A stretch of DNA of 13,917 bases from Pseudomonas sp. PGPPP3 (GCA_002256055.1 NKIE01000027.1:1-13917); one strand, 5' to 3'. Shown: positions 1 through 7,709, counted from the stretch's first letter. A program made the numbers and translations. Notes: a model not told the origin generated them from the letters alone.

Positions 1-1011
1 GTGCTGTGCTGGGACATGGGCCGCAACCCGGTGTACCTGTGGACCCTGCCGATGTTCCATTGCAACGGCTGGTGCTTCCCCTGGGCGCTGGCGGCCACCG
101 TCGGCACCAGCGTGTGCCTGCGCCATGTGCGCGCCGAGGCGATCTACCCGGCGATTGCCGAGCATGGCGTCGATCACTTCTGCGGTGCGCCCATCGTTCT
201 CAATATGCTGGCCAACGCCCCGGCCGAGTTGCAGGCGCTGAAGACCCGGCCGGTCAAGGTGCTGACCGCCGGTGCAGCGCCACCCGCGGCGGTGATTCAG
301 GCCATGGAGGCGCTGGATTTTCGCGTTACCCACGTTTACGGCCTGACCGAAACCTACGGCCCCAGCGTGGTCTGCGAGTGGAAGAGCGAGTGGGATGCAC
401 AAGAGCCGGCCGCCCGCGCCAAGCTCAAGTCGCGCCAGGGCGTGCGCGCCACCTTGCTGGATGGCCTGATGGTGGCTGATCCGGACACCTTGCAAGCGGT
501 GCCGAAAGACGGCCAGACCATTGGCGAGATCATGATGCGTGGCAATGTGGTGATGAAGGGTTACCTGAAAAACCCCAGCGCCACCGCCGAGGCCTTCGCC
601 GGCGGCTGGTTCCACTCCGGCGACCTGGCGGTGTGGCATGCCGATGGCTATGTGGAGATCAAGGACCGCAGCAAGGACATCATCATTTCCGGGGGTGAAA
701 ACATCTCATCCATCGAAGTCGAAGACGTGTTGTACCGCCATCCGCAGATTCTCGAAGCCGCGGTGGTGGCCATGCCCCACGCCAAGTGGGGCGAAACCCC
801 GTGTGCCTTCGTCACCCCGCGTGTTGGCGCCGAACTCAGCGAGGCCCAGGTGATTGCCTGGTGCGAGCAGCACATGGCGCGCTTCAAGGTACCCGGTAAA
901 GTGGTGTTCGGCCCGTTGATCAAGACCTCCACCGGCAAGGTGCAGAAGTTCTTGTTGCGTGAGCAGGCACGGGCGCTGGCCAGCGTGGCGGCCTTGATGC
1001 CGGATAGATAG
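1..1011 (+). CDS. Acyl-CoA synthetase (AMP-forming), C-terminal part, 5'-truncated by window edge
   Basis: Activates a carboxylic (probably fatty) acid to its CoA thioester through an acyl-adenylate; cytoplasmic or membrane-associated. The visible 336 residues hold the second half of the adenylation domain and the C-terminal lid. YGLTETYG (residues 113-120) is the adenylate-binding motif, SGD (206-208) gives the ATP-ribose Asp, KDRSKD (221-226) is the hinge, GGENI follows at 231-235, and Lys313 in STGKVQKF is the catalytic lysine. Family members are about 540 residues, so roughly 200 are missing; the GTG at base 1 is probably an internal Val codon rather than the start. After the usual ending near LLREQARAL there are about ten extra residues before TAG at 1009-1011. 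This tail is antisense to the conserved end of the amine oxidase on the other strand, so the two genes overlap tail to tail. Substrate chain length cannot be read from the sequence. Confidence 0.9.
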   Translation: MLCWDMGRNPVYLWTLPMFHCNGWCFPWALAATVGTSVCLRHVRAEAIYPAIAEHGVDHFCGAPIVLNMLANAPAELQALKTRPVKVLTAGAAPPAAVIQAMEALDFRVTHVYGLTETYGPSVVCEWKSEWDAQEPAARAKLKSRQGVRATLLDGLMVADPDTLQAVPKDGQTIGEIMMRGNVVMKGYLKNPSATAEAFAGGWFHSGDLAVWHADGYVEIKDRSKDIIISGGENISSIEVEDVLYRHPQILEAAVVAMPHAKWGETPCAFVTPRVGAELSEAQVIAWCEQHMARFKVPGKVVFGPLIKTSTGKVQKFLLREQARALASVAALMPDR

Positions 1012-2330
1012 GCTCCGTGCACCGTGGCGAACATCTGCTTGTGGGTGGCCTCGCCAGCGAAGAACAGGCGGTTGCCAATCGGCGCCGCCAGGTCGTCGCG
1101 CATAACTGGGGTGGAGCCCAGTTTGAAGAACGAGAAAGCGCCATAGCTGAACGGGTCCTGGCTCCAGCGGGTGATTTGGTAGCCGATCGGCTCGGGGATG
1201 CCGTTGCCGAACAGCTGGCGCAGGCGCTGCATGGCGCTGGCGACGATTTGCGCATCACTCCAGGCTTCGATTTCGCCGCCAAAGTCTCCGGCGTTGAAAC
1301 CCAGCAAAATTGGTTGCCCAGTCAGCCGGCCGAGGTTCAGCCACTGGCTCCATTTGCCATGCTCGGCCAATGGCGGGATGTACTCCAGCCAGTCCTGCTG
1401 CGGCCAGAACTGGCTTGGGAAGCGCAGGTAGCATTTGTTGAAGTTGCCCATGCCCAGTTTGGCAATGGCCGTGGTCTTTTTGCTGGGCAGCGCAGGGGTG
1501 AACTTGATCACGCCCTTTTTCAGGACGCCCAGCGGCACGGTGACGATCACCCGGTCGGCGGTGAAACTGCCCTTGTTGGTGGTGACGCTGACCTTCGCGG
1601 TGCTGGAGTTGATGCTTTTGACCGTCTGGTTGAACTGCACATTGAGGTTGCTGGCCAGGTAGTTGATCAGCGTGCGGTAGCCATCGGCAAACACTGCGTC
1701 TTCGCCATCGTAACCACCCATGCTGTCGAACCAGTAGGTCGACAGTTCGTTACGGCTGCCGGCGTATTCCTGTTCGACCGTGCTGTTGCTGATGAAACTG
1801 AGCAGCTCCTTGTCGTCTTCGCTGAGGGTCGACCAGTCCAGCTGGTCTTCGATGGTGCTGCGCACCGAGCTGTCCTGATTGGCTTTTTGCCCTTGGCTGA
1901 TGGCCCACTCATGCTCGCCCTTGAGTTCGTCCAGGCGTTGTTTGCGTGCGCTATTGATGGGACGCCCATCGACGTCATAGTCCACGACGCTGTCGTAGCT
2001 GGTGGTGATCAGTTGTGCGCCGGCTTTTTGCGCCAGGGGTGTCAGTGGGTTGCCGTCCATTTCGTGAATCCACGAGGCGCCTAGATCCACCGGCGCATCC
2101 GCCCAGGCGGCACTGGTCCAGGTACGCCCACCCAAGCGGCTGCGGCCCTCCAGAATCGTGACCTGATGGCCTTGGCCGCTCAGTTGTCGGGCGGCCGCCA
2201 GTCCGGCCATACCCGCACCAATGACGATGATGTTTTTCGGGCTACTGGTGGTGGCGCCGAAGCTGGCGCGGCTGGCCATGGCGGCAACCATGGTCAGGCT
2301 GGCACCTTTTAACAGGTCACGACGGTTCAT
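648..2330 (-). CDS. Tat-exported flavin amine oxidase (polyamine/monoamine oxidase family) with abnormal antisense C-terminal extension
   Basis: FAD-dependent amine oxidase, probably oxidising a polyamine or monoamine to an aldehyde with release of peroxide and an amine. The start ATG (2328-2330) has AGGAG 9 nt upstream. An N-terminal twin-arginine signal (NRRDLLKG, residues 2-9, then a hydrophobic stretch to about 26) predicts folded export to the periplasm. FAD binding is shown by GAGMAG (38-43), Glu61 and LGGRT (66-70); GASWIHE (84-90) is the typical substrate-side motif, and FFAGEATH near the C-terminus is the second FAD motif. The recognisable domain ends near GIKAA (residues 444-448). 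The frame then stays open for about 110 low-complexity residues to a stop at 648, entirely antisense to the acyl-CoA synthetase. Family members are usually about 430-480 residues, so the tail is probably non-native, or the true stop was lost. It is last of a three-gene operon, 41 nt after the aldehyde dehydrogenase. Substrate is inferred from neighbours. Confidence 0.85.
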   Translation of the reverse strand: MNRRDLLKGASLTMVAAMASRASFGATTSSPKNIIVIGAGMAGLAAARQLSGQGHQVTILEGRSRLGGRTWTSAAWADAPVDLGASWIHEMDGNPLTPLAQKAGAQLITTSYDSVVDYDVDGRPINSARKQRLDELKGEHEWAISQGQKANQDSSVRSTIEDQLDWSTLSEDDKELLSFISNSTVEQEYAGSRNELSTYWFDSMGGYDGEDAVFADGYRTLINYLASNLNVQFNQTVKSINSSTAKVSVTTNKGSFTADRVIVTVPLGVLKKGVIKFTPALPSKKTTAIAKLGMGNFNKCYLRFPSQFWPQQDWLEYIPPLAEHGKWSQWLNLGRLTGQPILLGFNAGDFGGEIEAWSDAQIVASAMQRLRQLFGNGIPEPIGYQITRWSQDPFSYGAFSFFKLGSTPVMRDDLAAPIGNRLFFAGEATHKQMFATVHGAYLSGIKAATLASARACSRNKNFCTLPVEVLINGPNTTLPGTLKRAMCCSHQAITWASLSSAPTRGVTKAHGVSPHLAWGMATTAASRICGWRYNTSSTSMDEMFSPPEMMMSLLRSLIST

Positions 2331-2371
2331 CAGGGCACTCTCCTGTTGCGGTTTTTTATTGGTTTTCAGGG

Positions 2372-3883
2372 TTAGCCGTTGCTAGCGGTGAACGACTCGG
2401 CATCGGGGTAGGGGAACCATTCCGGGTCATCCAGTGCTTGTGGCGCGATCATCACCATCTTCGAACGGCGGAATTGCTCCAGACCTTCGATGCCCAGTTC
2501 GCGGCCCTGGCCGGTCATTTTGCGGCCGCCAAAGGGCACGCAATCGTTGTCGTTGAGCGGGGTGTTGACCCAGACGATGCCGGACTCGATCTCGTTGATC
2601 GCGCGCATGGCTTCGGCCAGGTTCTCGGTGTAAATGTTGGCGCCCAGGCCGAACTCGGAGTCGTTGGCCAGGGCGATGGCCTCATCCAGATCACGCACCT
2701 TGCACACCGGCGCCAGTGGGCCGAAGCACTCGCCGTGCATGATGTCCATGTTGTGGCTGACCTCCAGTACGGTGGGCTGGTAGTACCAGCCGGTGTCCAG
2801 TCCGGCCGGGCGCTCGCCGCCGCAGACCCGCGTGGCGCCCTGCTCAATGGCGCGCGCCACGATGCCTTCGACGCGCGCGCGTTCACGCTGGCTGGCCAGC
2901 GGGCCGATGTCTACGCACTCCAGGCCGTTGCCAATACGCAGGGCGCGGGCTTCACGGGCCAGCGCGCTGACGAAGCGCTCATACACCGCCTCATGCACAT
3001 AAAAACGCTCGGCCGAGGTGCACACCTGGCCGCAGTTGAGGAAGGCAGCAAAGGCCGCGCCGCGGGCGACGATGTCTATCGGGGCCGAAGGCATGACGAT
3101 AAACGGATCGTTGCCGGAGGCTTCGATCAACACCGGTTTGAAACGCAGCGCCGCGCTTTGCGCCACCGCCTGGCCGGCGCCGACGCTGCCGGTAAAGGCC
3201 ACCGCGTGGGTGTCTTTATGAGCGACCAGATAGCGGCCGACTTCAGCTCCACCGGTCAACACCTGCACCAGGCCTGCGGGTAAATGGGCAAAGGCCGGCA
3301 TCAGCAACAACAGAGTCAGTGAGGTCAGCTCCGAGGGTTTGACGATGATCGAGTTGCCGGCGGCCAGCGCGGCAGCGGCCTGCCAGCCGAACAGCAGCAC
3401 CGGGAAGTTGTACGGCACGATCGACACCACGTTGCCCAGCGGCTCCTTGATGGTCATGTGCAGTTGTCCGGCCACCGCTGGGCCTGCCACCCGGCCCTGT
3501 TCCTGGCGGGCCAGTTCGGCGTAGTAACGGAACGCCGAGGCCGAGGCGCCGGCTTCCCATTCAGCCTCGCGATAGGGCTTGCCCATCTCACGGGTCAGGC
3601 ATTCGCCCACACTGGCGCTTTGCTCAAGGAGCAACTCCGCGACCCGATGCAGGGCGTCGGCGCGTTCGACTGAGCTGAGTGCCCACCAGGCTTTTTGTGC
3701 CTGCGTGGCGGCGCGGATGGCCTGCTGCATTTCGCCTTCGCACGCTTCGGCGTACTCACCGATGACCGCCTCGGTGGCCGGGTTGATGATCGGCAGCGCG
3801 GCGCCAGTGCCCAGTTGATAGCGGCCATTGATGAAGTGCTGGGCAGAGCGTTCGCGCATCAGGGTTTCGGTGGCGGTTGGCAT
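2372..3883 (-). CDS. NAD(P)-dependent aldehyde dehydrogenase
   Basis: Oxidises an aldehyde to the carboxylic acid with NAD(P)+; here probably an aminoaldehyde made by the adjacent amine-oxidising flavoenzymes. The product is 503 residues, normal for the family. The start was set at ATG 3881-3883 because AAGGA lies 7 nt upstream and the family N-terminus begins there; the longer open frame upstream is only read-through across the previous gene. Key residues: Asn159 in PYNFP, Lys182 in VKPSE (cofactor), FTGSVGAG (230-237, cofactor loop), Glu254 as general base, and Cys288 in GQVC as nucleophile. The Glu254 motif reads IEASGNDP, where the classical form is LELGGKNP or similar, so it belongs to a less common subgroup. 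It starts 26 nt after the upstream FAD oxidoreductase and 41 nt before the amine oxidase, so co-transcription is likely. Succinate-semialdehyde, 4-aminobutanal and 3-aminopropanal are candidate substrates. Confidence 0.92.
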   Translation of the reverse strand: MPTATETLMRERSAQHFINGRYQLGTGAALPIINPATEAVIGEYAEACEGEMQQAIRAATQAQKAWWALSSVERADALHRVAELLLEQSASVGECLTREMGKPYREAEWEAGASASAFRYYAELARQEQGRVAGPAVAGQLHMTIKEPLGNVVSIVPYNFPVLLFGWQAAAALAAGNSIIVKPSELTSLTLLLLMPAFAHLPAGLVQVLTGGAEVGRYLVAHKDTHAVAFTGSVGAGQAVAQSAALRFKPVLIEASGNDPFIVMPSAPIDIVARGAAFAAFLNCGQVCTSAERFYVHEAVYERFVSALAREARALRIGNGLECVDIGPLASQRERARVEGIVARAIEQGATRVCGGERPAGLDTGWYYQPTVLEVSHNMDIMHGECFGPLAPVCKVRDLDEAIALANDSEFGLGANIYTENLAEAMRAINEIESGIVWVNTPLNDNDCVPFGGRKMTGQGRELGIEGLEQFRRSKMVMIAPQALDDPEWFPYPDAESFTASNG

Positions 3884-3909
3884 GACAGGGTCCTTAACAG
3901 TGACGGGGT

Positions 3910-5256
3910 TTATTGCAGGCGGTCTTGCAGGGCGTAGTGCAGGTAGGCCAGTTGCAGGCCTTTGCGTTGCAGCCAGGGGCTGGCGGGCAGGCGTGCTGGA
4001 AGCTGGCGGAACACCGCCGAATTTTCGTTTGCGCTCAGTGCCTGGCCGGCCAAGCTGCGGGCCATGGCGCGGCCCAGCCAGGCGGCGGTGTTGACCCCGG
4101 AGCCGAAGCAGCCGAGGTTGAACAGCACGCTGGTGTCGTCTGGAGCACGGCCCCAGGTCGGCACCATCTTGCGGGTCACTGCGACCAGCCCACGCCAGAA
4201 GAACTCGCTGTCGAGCACACCGCAGGCGGGGAATTTCTGCCGAATCAGTTGCTCCAGCGCGGCACGCATCTTGCCGTCCTGGCGTGGGTCGCCCCAGGTG
4301 TCGCTGCGCGCACCGAACAGCAAGCGGCCATCGTTCAGGCGTCGGTAGTAACTGACCAACATGCGCGTGTCGGACATCGGCGCCAGGCTGTGCAGGCCAA
4401 TGGCCTGCCATTGGGCCGCGCTCAGCGGGCGGGTCACCAGAATGTTGGAGATGGCTGGCAGCACCCGGTTGCGCAGGGCGAGCGGCTCTTCGCTGTCGCG
4501 GTAGCCATTGCTGGCCAGCACCACCTGGCGGGCGCGCACTGTGCCGTTGGGGGTGATGAGTTCATGCCAGCCGGCTTGCTTGCGCCACTGCTGCATCGGC
4601 GAGTGGGCATACAACTGGGCGCCGTGGCGGCTGGCAGCCGCCGCCAAGCCATAGGTCAATTGCAGCGGATTGATGCCGCCACCTTCGAGCATGTGCAGGG
4701 CGCCAAACTGATCCGGCCCGCCATGGCCGACGCTGGCAAACTCGCTGGCGCTGAGCAGGCGATTGGGGATTCCTGCGCGGGCCAGTTGTTGGCCTTCTTC
4801 GGCCAGCTCGGCGTGGGCACCCGGCGAGTGGGCGACTTGAAAGATGCCGTTGCCGCAGGCCTGCAGGTCGAAGTTTTCCTCGGCGGCCAGTTGGTAGATC
4901 AGCGCCTGGCCTTCGCGTTGGGCGGCAAAGAACGCCCGTGCCTCGGCCTCGGGCCAGCGCTGGAAGACGGCTTTGGCTGACAGCTTGCTGGCCGGTAGCG
5001 TGTTGAAGCCAGCGTTGCGCCCGCTGGCGCCCCAGCCAATGGCCCCGGCTTCCAGAACCAGAGCCTGGATGCCGTGGTCGCGGGCCAGGTGCAGGGCCGT
5101 CGACAGGCCGGTATAGCCCCCGCCAATAATGGCCACTTCAACCTGGCGGTCGCCGCTCAAGGACCCATAGTCGGGCGCTGCCACGTTGCTCGCCCAATAG
5201 CTGGGGTGAAAGCGCTGACGGTCGTACAGGCTGGGGTGATAGATCGCGGCAGTCAT
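3910..5256 (-). CDS. FAD-dependent oxidoreductase, PuuB/OrdL-like (gamma-glutamylputrescine oxidase family)
   Basis: D-amino-acid-oxidase-fold (DAO) flavoprotein. In the best-known relative, PuuB, the enzyme oxidises gamma-glutamylputrescine to gamma-glutamylaminobutanal in the cytoplasm. The 448-residue product has the dinucleotide-binding GGGYTG (45-50), Glu69 ending the second beta strand, and GWGASGRNAGF (74-84), the signature of this subgroup. No signal peptide is visible, so it should be cytoplasmic, unlike the two Tat-exported flavoenzymes nearby. ATG 5254-5256 has no convincing Shine-Dalgarno; I kept it because the N-terminus HPSLYDRQRFHPSYW resembles the family (SYW before the FAD domain). 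First gene of the leftward operon, followed after 26 nt by an aldehyde dehydrogenase, which matches the Puu order oxidase then dehydrogenase. No glutamylpolyamine synthetase (PuuA) or hydrolase (PuuD) is in the window, so the substrate could be another secondary or primary amine. Confidence 0.85.
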   Translation of the reverse strand: MTAAIYHPSLYDRQRFHPSYWASNVAAPDYGSLSGDRQVEVAIIGGGYTGLSTALHLARDHGIQALVLEAGAIGWGASGRNAGFNTLPASKLSAKAVFQRWPEAEARAFFAAQREGQALIYQLAAEENFDLQACGNGIFQVAHSPGAHAELAEEGQQLARAGIPNRLLSASEFASVGHGGPDQFGALHMLEGGGINPLQLTYGLAAAASRHGAQLYAHSPMQQWRKQAGWHELITPNGTVRARQVVLASNGYRDSEEPLALRNRVLPAISNILVTRPLSAAQWQAIGLHSLAPMSDTRMLVSYYRRLNDGRLLFGARSDTWGDPRQDGKMRAALEQLIRQKFPACGVLDSEFFWRGLVAVTRKMVPTWGRAPDDTSVLFNLGCFGSGVNTAAWLGRAMARSLAGQALSANENSAVFRQLPARLPASPWLQRKGLQLAYLHYALQDRLQ

Positions 5257-5372
5257 CGGGTTACCAAAGGCATAAGGCGGGCAGACGGCTCAGCCTAGGG
5301 GGACGCGGGCGGGCCTAACAACATGCGATTTGTGTGCTACGGTATTAAAAAAACTAACAGCGAGTCGCCCCT
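5257..5372. promoter_or_regulatory. Divergent promoter/operator region between FAD oxidoreductase operon and LysR gene
   Basis: This 116-bp gap separates two divergent genes, so it must hold promoters for both, and a LysR-family regulator commonly binds such a gap. An AT-rich patch at about 5341-5358 (TATTAAAAAAACTAAC) stands out in a GC-rich surround and is the best candidate for promoter melting or regulator contact. I found no clean -35/-10 pair on either strand and no convincing T-N11-A dyad, so exact sites are not called. Confidence 0.4.
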
Positions 5373-6263
5373 ATGCCCGCCCTGCGTTTACCGTCTCTGA
5401 ATGCCGTCCGTGCCTTTGAGGCTGCTGCCCGGCTGGGCAGTTATGTGGCCGCAGCGGCGGAGTTGTGCGTCACTCAGCCCGCCATCGGACGCCACGTCAA
5501 AGCCCTGGAAGAGCGCCTGCAGACCGCGCTGTTCCTGCGCACACCGCGCGGTGTGCTGCTCACCGATGAGGGCCGGCGCTACTTCGAGCAGGTCAGTGCG
5601 GCGCTGGCGCAGATCGCCGCGGCCACTTATGAGCTGGAGTCTCGTGCCCAGGAACGCTGGCTGCGCCTGATCGTGGTGCCGGGGTTTGCCGGGCGCTGGT
5701 TGCGTCATCATTTGGCGGAGTTTCGTGCCCTGCATCCGGGGGTGCGGATTGCCTTGGAGCCCAACCCGTCCTTTACCGCGCTAAGCGCCGAGCGGGCCGA
5801 TTTGGGCATCGCTTTTGGCGAGCCGGAGGAGTTCCAGAGTCCAGCCGAGGTGCTGCTGCGACCGGCGATTTTCCCGGTCTGTTCGCCACAGTTTCTCCAG
5901 CAGCATGGCCCGCTGCACAGCGTTGCTGACCTGCTGCGCCAGGTGTTGCTGCACGAGGATGACGGCACCTGGTGGGACACCTGGCTGCAGGCTCAGGGCG
6001 TGCGTGCCCGCACCAGCAGTGAGATGTCGTATGTCAGCGCCGATCAGGTGATCGAACTGGCCCTGGACAGCGCCGGTATTGCCCTGACCAATCAATGGCT
6101 GGTGGCTGATGAGTTGGCCAGCGGCCGGTTAGTGCGTCCGCTGCCTCAGCAGAGTGTGCACGAGGCCTATGTGCTGTTGACTCCCGGGACGGTGCTCACT
6201 CCGCAAGCCCAGGCGTTTCGCCACTGGCTGTTGGGCAAACTACAAAACGCTCCGGTGCTCTGA
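5373..6263 (+). CDS. LysR-family transcriptional regulator, GcvA-like
   Basis: DNA-binding regulator of 296 residues. The N-terminal winged helix-turn-helix spans about residues 5-65 (SLNAVRAFEAAARLGSY, then VTQPAIGRHVKALEERL), very like GcvA-type regulators that begin with 'LPSLNAVRAFEAAAR'. The effector-binding domain from about 92 to 290 has the usual two-lobe layout (ERADLGIAFGE; then DQVIELALDSAGIAL, the helix lining the ligand cleft). It is transcribed away from the FAD oxidoreductase operon over a 116-bp gap, so the simplest inference is that it regulates that operon and itself, with a polyamine or its aldehyde/acid product as effector. The start ATG has only a weak purine-rich leader, and the family N-terminus supports the choice. 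Neither the effector nor the direction of control can be read from sequence. Confidence 0.93.
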   Translation: MPALRLPSLNAVRAFEAAARLGSYVAAAAELCVTQPAIGRHVKALEERLQTALFLRTPRGVLLTDEGRRYFEQVSAALAQIAAATYELESRAQERWLRLIVVPGFAGRWLRHHLAEFRALHPGVRIALEPNPSFTALSAERADLGIAFGEPEEFQSPAEVLLRPAIFPVCSPQFLQQHGPLHSVADLLRQVLLHEDDGTWWDTWLQAQGVRARTSSEMSYVSADQVIELALDSAGIALTNQWLVADELASGRLVRPLPQQSVHEAYVLLTPGTVLTPQAQAFRHWLLGKLQNAPVL

Positions 6264-6547
6264 ATAGGGTCTGTTCAGTTATTAGTTTATTTAACAGCCT
6301 GATGCCCTAAACGCATGTTGTTGATGCTGCCTCGGGGAACTACCTTGGTTCTTGCCCAGCGTGATTAACCTGGCAGGCATGGGTGTTTGATGGGGGCTGG
6401 CAAGGACGTCAGGTCGCTGTTGCTGTCCGGCGACGGCAAGCGATGTGTCGCGAGACATGAGCTCTTTCACACATGCAGGCCGGTAAGCGGTTAATCACGC
6501 GGGGTCATGAGGCTAGCGACCATCCACGACTGTCAGTGAGAGTGTCT
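6264..6547 (+). other. Intergenic leader region upstream of polyamine-binding protein gene
   Basis: This 284-nt gap between the LysR gene and the binding-protein gene should carry the binding-protein promoter. Right after the LysR stop there is an AT-rich imperfect dyad (CTGTT 6271-6275 with AACAG 6293-6297, separated by a TTATTAGTTTATT-type stretch). Further on, a short hairpin can form at 6420-6439 (8-bp stem with one G-T pair, loop CGGC). I could not fix a sigma70 -35/-10 pair or a sigma54 -24/-12 element here. An in-frame ATG at 6473 would lengthen the next gene by 25 residues but lacks a Shine-Dalgarno and would bury the signal peptide. Confidence 0.35.
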
Positions 6548-7645
6548 ATGCGTATCCGAGTGAGCCAGCCAGCGGCGTTGTTGTGTGCCAGCCTACTTGC
6601 CTTGAGTGCTCCGGCACTGCAAGCCCAAGAGCCGGTATTGAATGTACTGAACTGGTCCGAGCTGATCTCGCCTGAGGTACAGACCGCTTTTAGCCAGCAG
6701 CATGGCATCAAGCTGCACTACGACATCCTCGACAGCGATGACACCCTGGAAAGCAAGCTGCTAGCCGGACATTCAGGCTTCGATGTGGTCTACCCGTCGT
6801 CGTCCTATATGGTCAAGCAGGCTCAAGCGGGTGCGTATCAGGCGCTCGACTGGTCGAAGATCAGCAATCGCGGGCAGCTTGATCCAGCGCTGCTGAAAAA
6901 GCTGGAAATGCACGATCCGCAGAACAAATTTGGCGTGCCGTTTCTTTGGGGTACCGACGGTATGTTGGTCAACGTGACCAAGGTGCAGGCCATTCTCGGT
7001 AAGGATTTTGATCTCAATAGCTGGGACTTGCTGTTCAACCCCGAGGTGGTTAGCAAGCTGAAAGGTTGTGGCGTGTCGTTGCTCGACTCACCGCAGGATG
7101 TGTTCTCGGTGATGCTCAAGTATTTGGGCCGCGATCCAAGCAGTGAGAATCCAGATGACTATCAGGCTGCATTTGCGCAGCTCAAGAAAATTTGGCCATC
7201 GATTCGCCAGGTTAACTCCACCCCGCGTGATCCGGTCGCGCGCGGCGAAGTCTGCGTGGCGATGGCCTGGAGTGGCGATGCTGGGGTGATGCAGCGCATC
7301 GTGCAGGAAAATAAATTGGATATGGAAATCCGCTATGTCACGCCAAAAAATCAGACGCCGATTTGGTTCACCATGATGGGTATTCCCCAAGATGCGGCCA
7401 ATAAAGACCATGCCTACGCTTGGATTAACTACTTGCTTGATCCGCAAGTGGCAACGCAGTTAAGCGCATACAACAGCTATCCCAGTGCAGTAACGGCGGC
7501 GCAGTTGGCCGGTCGTGAGGCCAAGGATGGGCGCTATGCACCTACGGCGCAGGAGATTGAGTCCTTCTATGTATTTGCCCCGATCAGCAACAAAACCGTG
7601 CGCGTGATGACCCGTTACTGGCGTCAACTTTATACGGTCCAATGA
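6548..7645 (+). CDS. Periplasmic polyamine-binding protein, PotF/SpuD family, orphan and divergent
   Basis: Solute-binding protein of the PotD/PotF (spermidine/putrescine) family, normally the periplasmic receptor of an ABC importer. Start ATG 6548 gives 365 residues with a Sec signal peptide (MRIR, hydrophobic 9-24, probable cleavage after LQA, residue 26). Family landmarks: NWSEL (35-39), SSSYMVKQ (84-91), FLWGTDG (132-138), CGVSLLDSPQDVF (174-186), WSGD (241-244), WFTMMGIP (273-280), INYLLDP (293-299). Compared with E. coli PotF from memory, Trp and Asp of WxGD are kept, but NWSDY reads NWSEL, the EEVF glutamate is Asp184, and the Asp of FFD is Thr275, so ligand preference may differ. No ABC ATPase or permease genes are adjacent; the next gene is a spermidine dehydrogenase. 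Hand count over 7321-7440 gives about 46% GC, well below neighbouring genes, which hints at a different origin. The Shine-Dalgarno is weak. Confidence 0.9.
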   Translation: MRIRVSQPAALLCASLLALSAPALQAQEPVLNVLNWSELISPEVQTAFSQQHGIKLHYDILDSDDTLESKLLAGHSGFDVVYPSSSYMVKQAQAGAYQALDWSKISNRGQLDPALLKKLEMHDPQNKFGVPFLWGTDGMLVNVTKVQAILGKDFDLNSWDLLFNPEVVSKLKGCGVSLLDSPQDVFSVMLKYLGRDPSSENPDDYQAAFAQLKKIWPSIRQVNSTPRDPVARGEVCVAMAWSGDAGVMQRIVQENKLDMEIRYVTPKNQTPIWFTMMGIPQDAANKDHAYAWINYLLDPQVATQLSAYNSYPSAVTAAQLAGREAKDGRYAPTAQEIESFYVFAPISNKTVRVMTRYWRQLYTVQ

Positions 7646-7674
7646 TTCGCTATTCTTCGTGTGAAACTGCATTT

Positions 7675-7700
7675 GCCCCGCTTACTGCGGGGCTTTTTTT
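7675..7700 (+). terminator. Intrinsic terminator directly against the next gene's Shine-Dalgarno
   Basis: Perfect 7-bp GC stem GCCCCGC (7675-7681) and GCGGGGC (7687-7693), loop TTACT, followed by seven T (7694-7700): a textbook Rho-independent terminator 30 nt after the binding-protein stop. The T-run ends one base before the GGAGG of the next gene, so the structure sits where an attenuator or a partial terminator between two co-transcribed genes would be. Confidence 0.9.
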
Positions 7701-7705
7701 GGAGG
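7701..7705 (+). promoter_or_regulatory. Ribosome binding site of spermidine dehydrogenase
   Basis: GGAGG, 4 nt before ATG 7710. It fixes the start, since the Tat signal begins there. It immediately follows the terminator T-run, so no promoter fits between them. Confidence 0.8.
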
Positions 7706-7709
7706 CTCC

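Noticed and set aside
1017..2084. 355-codon plus-strand open frame opposite the amine oxidase
   Set aside because: Antisense shadow of a gene with clear FAD motifs; the translation has no recognisable domain and is typical of GC-rich third-position bias.
3884..4411. N-terminal extension of the aldehyde dehydrogenase frame, up to 679 residues
   Set aside because: The extra residues are out-of-frame read-through of the upstream oxidoreductase; AAGGA and the family start support ATG 3883.
3913..4980. 355-codon plus-strand open frame opposite the PuuB-like gene
   Set aside because: Antisense shadow; Gln/Ala/Gly-rich with no motifs, while the minus-strand protein is clearly a DAO-family enzyme.
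6473..6547. Upstream ATG giving a 390-residue polyamine-binding protein
   Set aside because: No Shine-Dalgarno, and it would place 25 residues before a normal Sec signal peptide.
6264..6547. Sigma54-type promoter (TGGC-N-GC elements) before the binding-protein gene
   Set aside because: TGGCAGG and TGGCAAG occur but no GC-containing -12 element lies at the required spacing.
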